DNA of 64,000 nt from Carallia brachiata. Taxonomy: Eukaryota > Streptophyta > Magnoliopsida > Malpighiales > Rhizophoraceae. The position numbers and the translations under genes are program-made. Below are positions 35,619 to 46,800 of the stretch, one piece after another. The stretch lies in NCBI GenBank assembly GCA_021464245.1, contig JADCRB010000037.1, forward strand, positions 4,613,858 through 4,677,857, read 5' to 3'. The notes beneath the pieces are model-generated. The model was not told the DNA's origin. It ran no database searches and saw only the letters and a program-made list of their open reading frames with translations. Positions within the stretch are counted from its first letter, which is position 1. Each line of letters opens with the position of its first letter.

Positions 35619-37260
35619 ATCTGTCTTTCTGCAAAAGAATCGCCGCGTCAGCGAGCTTTGATTGGTGTCTATGGGTCGTCTTCTTTACGCACTTCTGTTT
35701 TGTGGTTGCGGAAGGAAAATAATGGCGAATTCGGATAGAGAAATATTTATATTTTCTTTCCAATTATTGTGGGATCACTTGTTCACGCCCACGCGCCTCC
35801 ATAATTGATGTTGTTTTCATCTGCGATTTTTTATTTTTCATTTCCAAAACTATAATAGTTTCAACACTGTCTTTTTTTTTTCTTTTTCAAGAAGCAGATC
35901 AGATATGATTATTAGTAACTAAAAAAATTGTCCCAGCTATGCCAAAAAAATATATAAATAAAATTGCCACAGCAACGCTCACACTTGCAGTTGCAAGTGT
36001 CAATTTAAAAATGAGAAACAGTTAAATCCATCAATGTGACTGTAAAAAAATTAAATTTTTTTAAACAAACAAATAAACATAATTATATATATATTATTTA
36101 TCGTATCTATAAATTGAGTTCAGAATAACCTTAGTTTGAAATGTTTGCTCAACTATTTTTATAAGAGTAGACCAATTACTAAAACACTGATAGAAAAGAG
36201 AGAATTTTTTTCACAACTGACCGTGGTGTTAATAAATTTGAAACTCAATAAAATATTCTAAACATAAATCTTAAAAAAATCAAGTCGGCCCATATGAGAA
36301 TTTAGCTAAACTTTTTCCCTAAAGTAGAATTTATATCGCAGCCAATGAATCTTTTGGGATCTACATTTTTGGTAAGGGAAAATAGCATTGCTCTTTTAAA
36401 AATAAAAAAAAAAAAGGTTGTCCGCTGTGAAGGGAAGGATACATCAACCATTTATCAGAGCGCAAGTTCTGGGCCAATGCAAATTGAGATGAACATTTAC
36501 CAGAGGTTAGCCCAATAGCCACTCCAAACCTTTTAAGGGTCATTAGAGACATTGGAGAGGTTTTTGTGGTGGGGTGGGGTTCCACTCCTGCCACTCACTC
36601 AACAAGTTTGATGTCACTAAAATAGACTTACAGTTAATCTGGGTGGTATATTAAAAGGCCTGAATGTTCTCTTCATTAACTAATTATTCAAGAAAAAAAC
36701 TAACTATTAATGGATTGACATTATAAATTTATTATTATTGATATATTACTATGTTAATAAAAAGCTAATGCCAAGTTTGATTTTTAATTTTCTTTTTGGG
36801 CGAATATCAAACAAATGGAAAAGTAAAAGTTATAAATCTATTACAAAAAATTGTATTAAACGCATGACACAATATGTGTGGCGTTAAATCAAATCCATAA
36901 AGAAATAAACTATATAGTATTCAATAATGGACACAAATCTCTCGCATAACTATACGGAGTCAAACGATATGTTTAATTTTATCAAATACCTTAATATTGT
37001 TAATTTTTTTAGTTGTTAATTGAGCTCAAGTTTCCTTTCCTTTTACTTTCATTTATTAGTTCATTTGTGGCATTGGGATTCTGGGGTGAGGGTTATTTTG
37101 TTTGCCAGAATCTACTAAAGGCCAAGGAACAGGCCAAGGGCTGACCAAGGTGGCTATGGCCAAAACACCTGAGGACTATTAGAGCCTTAAGTAAAACGAG
37201 CAATTAGCTTAACCCCACAACAAATTGACTATTAGAGCCTTACAATTTTCATTCCTCTTT
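35619..37260. other. ISCA2 promoter and intergenic DNA
   Basis: Mostly AT-rich. GGAACCCCACC near 36571-36582 resembles part of a B box on the minus strand beside an A/T run near 36400, a possible SINE remnant. No gene was recognised. Confidence 0.35.
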
Positions 37261-37263
37261 CAT

Positions 37264-37535
37264 TGCCAAGGTGGCGCCGACGGTGGCATTCTCGCCGAGG
37301 TTTCAAAGTCCCAGTCTTTCATCACCCGGAACCCGATCTCTTCTGGGATTAATAAAGCCCTGATTCACAATTCGGCTGAAACCGAATAATTCCAAGAACC
37401 CAGTTTCTTCATTGGAGGAAAGAGACTTCCATATTAAGGCAGCAGCCAGAATTTTGGACACTTCCATACCCAGAGCGACGCCCACCAGCAAAAAGCGGAA
37501 TCATCTGCAGCACTTTATTCCATCGATTCTTTAAG
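37264..37535 (+). pseudogene. Coding-like fragment with in-frame stop, unidentified
   Basis: From about 37270 a frame reads VAPTVAFSPRFQSPSLSS, which looks like a Ser-rich plastid transit peptide. It meets a stop at about 37363, and sequence just beyond, in another frame, reads EERDFHIKAAARILDTSIP, which also looks protein-like. There is no clear ATG at the start. I read it as a degraded gene piece or an unusual 5' UTR of the following gene. I do not recognise the family. Confidence 0.25.
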
Positions 37536-37732
37536 GCCACGACACGGCTCCAATGTAAGCCAATCGTACTTAAAGTTGTCTAATCTCATTTTAGTCTGTC
37601 AAATTAGAGGTTTGCAAAGAGCCAAAAAATTGTGCTATTGTAGCCTGAAAATGTCTCATTATTTGCTTAAACTTCAACTTTCATTATGTGGGCAGTGCTT
37701 AACTGAACAATTTGGTTCTTACCCGAACAAAA

Positions 37733-38208
37733 ATGGACGGCAGCGATTCGTCCGGTGGTGAAAAGAAGTTTAAAGTTCGAAAATTGGAGATATCTGACAA
37801 ACGCAAAGGTTTCATAGAACTATTGCAGCAACTAACTGTTTGTGATTCTGTGTCGGACGAGGAATTTGAGGAAAGGTTCCGTGAGATAAGTTGTTACGGC
37901 AATGACCATGTTATTTGTGTAATTGAAGATGATTGTTCTGGAAAGATTATTGCAACTGGGAGTGTGTTTGTTGAGAAGAAGTCATAAGGAATTGTGGGAA
38001 AGTTGGACACATTGAAGACGTCGTGGTTGATTCCAGTGGCCGCGGGTTGCAGTTAGGGAAGAAGATCGTCGTGGAATTCCTTCTGGATCATGCCCGTAGG
38101 ATGGGGTGCTACAAGGTGATTCTTGACTGCAGCGTGGAGAATAAAGTATTTTATGCAAAGTGTGGATTCAAGCAGAAAGAAATCCAAATGGTCAAGTATT
38201 TTACATGA
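37733..38208 (+). pseudogene. Glucosamine 6-phosphate N-acetyltransferase (GNA1-like), frameshifted
   Basis: GNA1 transfers acetyl from acetyl-CoA to glucosamine 6-phosphate in UDP-GlcNAc synthesis. The gene is intronless here; I recall the Arabidopsis gene is too. From the ATG at 37733 the frame reads FKVRKLEISDKRKGFIELL and DDHVICVIE-like blocks up to ATGSVFVEKK. It then hits TAA at 37985-37987. From about 37984 the next frame continues the family sequence without gaps: RNCGKVGHIEDVVVD, the acetyl-CoA loop GRGLQLGKKIV, and CYKVILDCSVENKVFYAKCGF, to a TGA at 38206. One missing base near 37980-37984 explains everything. If the base is truly absent the product ends after about 84 residues without the acetyl-CoA site. 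If it is a sequencing error this is an intact 158-aa enzyme. All other conserved residues look healthy. Confidence 0.8.
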
Positions 38209-40516
38209 GCAATTCACATTGTCCCCCGCGGGCTTACCGTTGGAGATTCTTACTTGATTGCGAATGGTTTAAATTCCAGACTCTTTCTATATATTTGATG
38301 TTTTGATTGGTATTTTTTTGATCTCTATGTAGAAGTCAAGCAATTTTGTTATTCCTTTCTATTTCTGCTAATAATGTGACCATAAAATGACTTTTTTCTT
38401 TACTGGCTGTTGCACATGTTTCTAGTCCTGAAGTCCGATATTGCCTTGTTATATCTTCTAACTAGCGTGTTTGGTTCTGGTCGAGGTTGCTTTAGGGTTA
38501 GTGCTGTGGCTGTTCGTCTCCAATGCAGGCACCTTGTTAAGGCTTTTCTCGTTTCCTGCTAATTTGTGTCCATTGCCCGTAGTGAATATGGATTATTGCT
38601 GTTTTAAGTCTATGTAGAATATGGAATGGTTGTATGGATTCTCAATAATATTATGGCTTAGTGCTCTAAGGTACCATATTGTTTGCAATGTTATTCAAGT
38701 CATCGCCAAGATTTATGTCCTTTCTGTTGCTTATTTGAGCTGCATTGCAATTGCTTGATTGCTTTATGGGCCTTTTCTTGGTAAAGGGATGCATCTGCTT
38801 ACAAAATTGCCTCTAATCATATTTTTTGCTGGCTTCTCCGATGTACCTAAATAATGAATCAAAGTTCCTTGGCCAAAAAAAAAAAAATGTTTGGACTACT
38901 TCATTTATATAGCTTCTCTGGTTTTCTTTGATTTTATGAAAGTCCTCTAACATTGCCAATAGTTGATTGCTTCACAAGTTTCACCAAACTGTGGCCATTG
39001 AAGTTTCACCCACCATCAGTTCATTTTCCGGATGGCCAGAATTCCTGGTGGCTGGTAACGATTCTGGTCTTTCTCTCAGCATTCAAATTCTTGTTTGTTG
39101 GCTATATATGCTGGCTAGATTTGCTCTTAAATTATTCATTTGCAAGTTTAGGTGGCTTCGAAGTATGTTCTCAATAACCGTTTGCAATGAATGGATCTGG
39201 CTTTCTTTGTTGACCTATGTATCCTTGTCATTTGGTGCATCTATGAGTTCTTGCTCCCTCTAACTCCAAGTATTCTGCCTTATTCTTAATTACGCGCCAG
39301 TCTGGCCTGTAGAGTATATGCATCTGTATGAATATAGATACTATGAATGGATCCGGACTATTGTACACGCTCGCCCGCGCGCACACACACATGTATATTG
39401 CCTGCTTTTGCCTAACAAACACTGGTCCAATGTTTCATTTTCTCGTCATATATGCAAAGATTAAACCCATAGCTCCTTCACAATCAATGCATTATTTTCC
39501 TTGTTTTTCAATAAAAAAGAAGTAACGAATGTGTGTGTAGACCGAAGAGAGAGTTAATGCGTCATCAAAATTTAGTGCTTTTTTTTTGAGAAGTTTATTT
39601 TACCAATTGACAAGCTAACCATTATTTTACCAATTGACAAGGTAACCATCAATTAAGTACACTGCTAAACTCATGAAGCAAACAAATTTCTACTGTATAA
39701 CCTTGTATTTCTATTTCATGGATGATTTCATTAGAACAAATAGACAAATCAATATAAATGCAAAAACTTTTAGTAAGGATCTCTATTTGCCGAGTTAGCA
39801 TTAAGCAATGGCCTCGTGTAAGGTGATAAAAGTTCGAACTTTTGTTCCTCTCTCTCGTCTGTACTTTCTTTTTGTGCTTCCACGCCAAGCGTGAAAAGTC
39901 AACTTTTAGTATATGATAATACTGTGCACCAAACGCCAAAATGGAGAACTAGTTGTATTTTAACGTTAAAATATCCATAAAATATCCACAAACTCAATTA
40001 AATCAAGCCAACTCATCTTAGCTCTGTCCTTTCTGTATTCATCTCTTCGATATTCAATTCAAGCCAAGCTTGAACCTACCAACATTTTTGATTGAGTTGG
40101 GTTTTCTTTCCCTTTTCTTTTTAACCGTTTTTAATTCCTTCAAAAATCCAGCGCAGCCGCAAGATTAAACTGAATTAATCGTGTAAGAAAACGGCGCCGT
40201 TTCTATCAGCGGTCCCCCGACTTTCCAACCTGTACGCAATTGCAGATGAACCGGGAAAAAAAAAAAAAGCAAAGAAGTCCCCAAATCGTTCTTCGTTTTC
40301 TGGGTGTGAAATGAACCCTAAAAACCTTAATTTATACGGATTTTTTTAATAAATATTAATATTATTATGGCATAACAGTTCCATTGCGAGGGGGAAATTT
40401 CCTTTTCGTGGTCTCTGATTCGCTTCCATGCTCTTCTTCGTCTATTAGACACATTTGAAAGAAATTTTCTTTCCTTTTTTTTTTTTTTTCAAAATTTTCC
40501 GGGTGATTTTGAATGA
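38209..40516. other. Intergenic DNA between GNA1-like and t-SNARE-like genes
   Basis: Holds the GNA1-like 3' flank and the SNARE gene promoter. A 27-bp tandem duplication (TTATTTTACCAATTGACAAG...) lies at about 39595-39650, next to a T run plus GAGAAG at 39580-39592. AAAAGTTCGAACTTTT near 39828 is a palindrome that may be a B-box remnant. No gene was recognised. Confidence 0.45.
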
Positions 40517-42568
40517 ATGGCATCGAGTTTGCACGAATGGGAATCGGACCCTCTGTTCTCAGCAGCCGAAGTTGTTCAGGACTCTGCCGATAGGTCAGCA
40601 TTTCTACCAATTGTTGTGGGGTTCTTTTGTTTTCTTTTTCTTCGTTTTTGACAGCTATAAATTTGGACTTGCCTTTGATTTGCTTGATGAAGAAGAAGAT
40701 GATCCCTTTTTTTTTCCCCTCAAAAAAAAAAAAAAAAGAAATTTCTCAGCAAGTTGTGCTTAGGGAAATAAAATAAATTTTTTTTAAAAAGAAAAAGAAA
40801 ATGTGTTGGTGAACCATTAAGAAAGATTAGAAATTTTCATTAGTTTGTTGTTGGGTTTACTGAATTAATATGCCCTTTACGCTTCTGTGATTAATTATGA
40901 TGGGTACTTACTTATACGGGTTTTGGGTTGACTACATCCAGAATGGAATCCCTTTTTCGCCTTGTTTTGCACCAGCAAAGCCTTGTTCATGTCGATTGTC
41001 CCAACCCGAAGCTTCTTACGTCAATAGAGTATCATAAGCGTGATCTTGCCACCATTGTTGAAACTGCAAAATGGCAGGTCTGTGTTGTGTTTGTTGTTGA
41101 TGCTTTGCGTCTTTGCTTTGCCTTTTCATTTGACTGATTGTGGGTTATTTTTAATTCTTTACTGATAAGTTGGAAGACTTTGAAAGAGCTGTCAGCTCAT
41201 CGGCTATGGCAGACAAATCTAGAACGAGGGAAGAGGTGCTTTCCAGACATGAACAGTTTATTAGAGCCATTAGGGAACAGATAATTCATGTGGAAAGTAG
41301 CATTGATGGCCCATCAAAGAGTCAGTCCATTAAAACTCTGAATGGGTTGACTTAAATGAACGCGATAGAGATGATTTGGCATTGTTTCTTACTGGTGGAA
41401 ATACGTCTGAGCATTTGAATCACTACGACATGGAAGATAGTGGCATCTTAAGAAGATTTCCAGATCCAACCTTTGCATCTTGTTTAAATGATGATGAAAT
41501 CATTGAGCATGACAGCAGGGAGCTAAAGATAAAAATGAATGGAGACATAGAAGTTAACCCTGAAATTTCCTATGTAGAGGAGAATAATTTAAGGAAGATT
41601 GGTTCTAAGTATTCTACAGGATTCGGCTTAGATGAAACGGACCATTCACTGGACCTGTCTTGTAATGGGCACGGTGATGATAATCCTTTGGACTTGGAAG
41701 CTAATGAAGCCACATTTAGAAGCTTTTTTCATGAAAATAGGTTAAGATGGTTCTACAGCAGAGTCAATTTCTTGGGGTTGTTGAACAACATATGGTCTGC
41801 ATGTAGAAACAGGGCGACTAGAAATTATACGAAGAGGTTGAAAGATGGAGATGAACAAAGGCATTCTCCAACTTCTATACACGTTTCCCGTTTTCCACAG
41901 GTACTACTATAATTTCATATGAAGGCAGTTAAGCTTCCAAAAGCTATATTTAAGCTGATGTTTTCTAGCATATTAGCATTATACTGCTTGGAGTATATTC
42001 TTTCAATAAAAGAAACATATAAACCAATGTTTGAAGTGATGGTCAAGATACTGTAGTGACTTACTTCTTTTCAATCAAGCAAGTATAATTTTTTCCTAAG
42101 TAGATAGTGCCATTAACTGAGTGCATGAATCATCTTCCACTTGAAAACAGACTAATATGGCAAGCTTTTGGAGATACAAACATTTCTGACGCAAGCATTG
42201 CCATAATTTGCTAGCAAGAAGATACAAACCACGGTGCTTTTCTTATTTTTTATCTAGTTACTCTAGGTGCTCATCTCCTAGCTTCTCTTTGGCAGTGTCA
42301 GCACACAGGATTAAGATTTGGTTCTGTAAGCAGAAGCTTCCAAGTTTTGTGCTTTTGGTTTCACACAAATGCAGTTCGCATGGTTAGCATGTTTGGAGCT
42401 GGATATCTTAGACTCCCCTGTCAAATTCAAATCAATCGACAATTGGTGCGAATTATAGTTACGTCTGTGTTGACGCTCATTTTTTTTGGTACGTTGCCCT
42501 TGCTATTCAACTTTGCATTTTCTATATTTTCTCTCCTTAATTTTGGTGTGACTTGCCTCTGCATTTGA
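40517..42568 (+). CDS. Syntaxin/t-SNARE-like protein, one-base frame break in exon 3
   Basis: Exons 40517-40593, 40942-41077, 41170-41900 and 42296-42568 would give about 405 aa. Exon 1 reads MASSLHEWESDPLFSAAEVVQDSADR, the start of the plant syntaxin-6/SYP61-like N-terminal domain. Exons 2-3 continue with LATIVETAKWQ, LEDFERAVSSS and SRHEQFIRAIREQI, the helical SNARE-associated domain. Exon 4 ends in a hydrophobic anchor (LVRIIVTSVLTLIFFGTLPLLF) after a basic stretch, so it is a tail-anchored membrane protein, probably of Golgi/endosome traffic. No clear SNARE motif is visible before the anchor, so fusion activity is doubtful. Within exon 3 the first frame stops at 41353-41355, while the family sequence resumes one frame over (DLNERDRDDLALFLTGG, from 41349). 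A single missing base near 41345-41349 is implied; exon 3 is 731 nt where 732 would keep frame. It is either a sequencing error or a recent null allele. Confidence 0.75.
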
Positions 42569-43876
42569 TTTTCATAGCATATCCTTACCTTGATCGTGAT
42601 GCATTTGCACATGTTGGATTAGCTGGTAGAGTGGTAGAACTTATAATCTTTTAAATCTGAGTATGTGTGCAGTTTCAATTGTCTAATATGATATCTTTTT
42701 ACAGGCATATTGGTGTCCAGAATTGCTTAGAGTTATTTGCAGCAAAATTCTGTAACATATGGCATTGCAAATTTTCAACAATCCTTAAATTTTTCTCGGG
42801 TTCAATGATGCTTAGGTGGCTTTCGTGCTGAAAATATGCAGCTATGAATATAGACCAACGCTTAACTGATTAATTGTGTAATGATCATTGGCCTACGCCA
42901 GTTATGTTACTTAAGTCCACTATGGAATTCATTCTACAGCGCCAATGTTGAATTGTTTGCTCATCGGTGGCTTTGGATTTAAATTAAGTTGTGCAGAGAT
43001 AGAAGCCTACCTTTAGTGTTGGAGTGTCCCTTTTGTCAGTTGTACGAAGATTGACATCAAGAGGCTCGTTTGTTATCAAAGAGATTCTTTGTTCTTTGGC
43101 TGGAAATTTCGGTAGGAGTGTGTTGATCACAACAGCATGTATATTGTTATTCCTTTTGTTTTTTTTTTTTTTCTGTTGTCTCTTTCCTTTTCTTGTTGCT
43201 AAATCAAAATGTATGCGCAATTCTTCCTTGCAATCCCATTCTCTTTAACGGTGAATGGAGACTTGGACGGGTGACTCTCTCGAGGCAACACCCCTATCCC
43301 CTGGCTGCTTTTGGTCGGGTAATCTCTCTGGCTGCTTCAAAGAAATCAGTTTATATGATTGTAACTGCAAGCGATCCATCAAACAACAAGAGTAAAGGTG
43401 ATCATGCAACGTGTCATTTTGCTGAAAGCAAAACAATTAGCAGTCTTTATGCTAAGTCCTTTGATTTTTCTTTGCTTTATGAATTCAACTTAGCACTGAA
43501 ATTGGACACATATGGGATGCCCATGGGAACGAGAAAAGGGTATAACATATGCTACCCTACACCGAATGGCTATCTGCAGGCAGAAAAACATCACCTTAGT
43601 TTATTACTTTATAACATGTAAGCAGAAGTAACGGCTAAATTGGGAAAGGTGATGAGCACTATGGTCTACTGATCTTTGTTCTGAGGCCTATCACACAAAA
43701 GAATACAAGAGATGCACATACTCATTTACATGATCACAGATACGGCCGGCAGATTTGTGTATGGACTACAACATTTAACAGTTACCGCCAGCAGAATCTG
43801 TTCATTTCTGTGTATGTGTCCAGCATACTAATGATAAAAAAAATAATAATTTAAAAATCTTCACTGGATCCTCATG
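42569..43876. other. Convergent intergenic region
   Basis: 3' flanks of the t-SNARE-like gene (+) and the At5g03900-like gene (-). Frames at 43193-43621 and 43245-43436 show no recognisable protein. Confidence 0.5.
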
Positions 43877-46800
43877 TCAATCTGACTTCTCTAGCTCTCG
43901 AAATCTCCTATCCCAGTCTTGGGCCTCAAAATTTTGCTCACTTAGGTCTCTGTCAGTGCTGTAGACTACGCGATCCTGCCCTATGACCGTTCTTTGGGCC
44001 ATATCTCGAGCACTAAGAAGCTGAAAAGTATAACGAGAACTAAATTACTTCCAAAGTAGTTTGTTTGACTACCCGAGTATTTTAAACAATTTTCTAGTAT
44101 AGCATAATGAGCTACGATCATGGAAGTCAGCACTAAATCAGAGCAAATACGAATTGTATAAATAAGCAATTCAAGAAATTTGTGATAGAGCACCACATGT
44201 AGATTGCAGTGTCACGGTGAAGATAATCACAGACAAAATTTGTAACAAAATTGCCCAATTTCTTGTCATACCAAATATCATCCAAATGAACACAGCAAAG
44301 TATTACAATGACTACCATGCAAAAAAAAATGTAAACTTTAGAAAGATCATGATCTGAACAAGATAATAAGAAATCTGACAATTTTCTGTTAACAGTTGAC
44401 CAGGACCTTCAGTGGTAAACAACAGCATAGGAATTACTAAACTTTCATGGACTATTTATTCCCCATCAAAATTGAGAAAAGATACTGAGGAAGTGAAGGA
44501 AATAAATCTAAATCCAAGGAGGATCCTAGTCATTGACAAACTACCATGCTTCCTTTTGCGTATGGGATGATGAAGTGATATGACAAAATTATATTGTTCT
44601 TCCCAAACAGGCACTCACCAACCTAGAAAGCTTTTTTCGGTTAGGTATCCAGATGGTTTTCTATTATTGACATTTTCAGGGAGATTAACAATAGAGTGAC
44701 GAAGACATCGCCTAAATGTAGGTTATATCTACACCCCGAGCCCCCAAAACATTGGAAATTCATATTGCTTAGAAGACAAATTCTTATCCACCAAATGGAA
44801 AAGGATAAACCTTAAGTTTGAGGTAGTATTCACTAGAATAAGCATTAAAATGGCTACCTTCCGTCTTAATGAAAGATCAGGCAATTCAAGTGCTTGAGCA
44901 ACTTGTTCTCTTGCTTTGTTTCTCTTTTCTATTTCAGCATTCCTCTTGAGGGTGATGAACCAGCGAACCAAAGGTATTGCAAAGAAAGAACCAGCATATA
45001 TCTGCAACAATATGCGTTATAAACCTATACATTTTTGGAACATAAAGCACCTAAAATTATGACCTTATATCTTATACTCCTACCTCATAAAAGTAAATTT
45101 CACCAGCATGGGGAGATTAGTGAATCAACCAAAAAAATTTACAAAAAAAACTGAAGAAATCGTATTTCATTGGGATTAAGTAATTTCAGAGCACACAACA
45201 GTACATCCCAGCCACTATTCGCCTCTATTAACACAGCATAACAAGGAGTATTGGGTAGAGCCATTCAATAATTAGTGGTATGAGTGGCATTGAGACCATA
45301 ATTTTGCTGAAGTATAAAAGTACGTGAAAATCATCATTCAAGGAGCAATTTTTTTTTATAAAGGCACCAAATATGTCCAATCAATTGTAAAACTTAAGCA
45401 ACTGTGGAGAAAAAACAGTCAACGTAATGGTGCTACTCTCTCAGATATAACACATCAAATGACTCTATTGTAGTTCATGAGCTACAATTTGTTTTTGTTC
45501 TCACCTGAAGTAGAGGAAATATTGATGTGACGAAATTAACAAATCCACTATTTGTAACAGCAACATCCCTTCATCAAAGTAAGGCAGAGAAGTAAGAGAA
45601 GTGTGGGTGTGAAAATGCCAAGGACAAGGATCAATCTCAAAAGAATCATACTTTAACATGGCTCCAAGAACAATGACTCCAAACAAATTAACCCCACCCA
45701 ATCCAACGACCATTGCTCTTTCTGATGCATTAGTCTTACTGCATCATTAAAAGACAACCTGTCAAAAATCCCAATCACAGAACAACAATTACTACATTCA
45801 AGCAGATCAAGCAAGCAAAACACCTGAATTGCCATTTCTGTTCCCTGAAAAATTTCTCAACTCCTCCAAGCCTTTCTGCCAATCTTTTGCCTACGAATTC
45901 TTTCCTCCCACTTCTTTGGGAAGAAGCAGTGCGCTGAAGTGAAGGAAATCGATACAGAATACTTCCCTAAACAAAAAGCAGTTTGCCTATGACTGTAAAT
46001 GGAATCTTCTCAACCTTGAATACAAGACCTTACAAGAGTCCAATTGTAAATCTTCAGAAATTCGACATCTATGCCATGTACACAGATAGAGCAAGAATTC
46101 TCGTTCCAGTGATATTTTATGAAGTAGCAAACATGAAAGGCATGAGGGTGACTAGTTGACATCTAATCTTCTTAATCTGAAAATTTCCCTTACCTCTTCA
46201 TCAATTTCTGGCTCGCCATCAAACTGTAGGAGAACTGGTAGAATGTATGATTCATCATTCTAAAATCAAGAAGAGAACAAAGGTAATATAGCACTACAAC
46301 AACAACAACAAACAAAATCCTTAATCTCAAATTTAAGATGATATAGTACAATCACCAAAAATAACGAACATAGATGCATCACAAGGATTGCATAGTATGA
46401 CTCAAACCAATCAATTAGAACTCTAATGGCTCAAGGAATGATCTGGATATATCTCCATGAATCATAGCAACATATGTACATAATTACATAACTAAAATGG
46501 ATGGACTTCAAAAAGATCTATTTACATGTAGTTGTGTACACAAGGGGGGGATCTCAATAAAGAAAACACTCAATTGTGAAGAGAAGAAAGAAATTCAAGA
46601 TGGTATACCTGATGAGTCCAATTTTAAAAGTCAGTCAAAGGACATAGATTATCTCTGAAGCTTCACCAAATATATCAATACTATTAAAATAAAAGCTTGG
46701 AAGTTGGAAGCTTATTTACTTGAAGAATGAAAAAAGCTTGGAAGTTTATTCATTTGAAGAAATCAAAGGATTTTCTTACAACAACATTTCTAAACAACTT

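Noticed and set aside
35325..35738. 137-codon plus-strand frame
   Set aside because: Antisense of ISCA2 exon 1 and its leader; Lys/Arg-rich by chance from the A-rich intron.
43193..43621. 142-codon frame downstream of the t-SNARE-like gene
   Set aside because: No domain, lies after the membrane-anchor exon and its stop; likely 3' flanking sequence.
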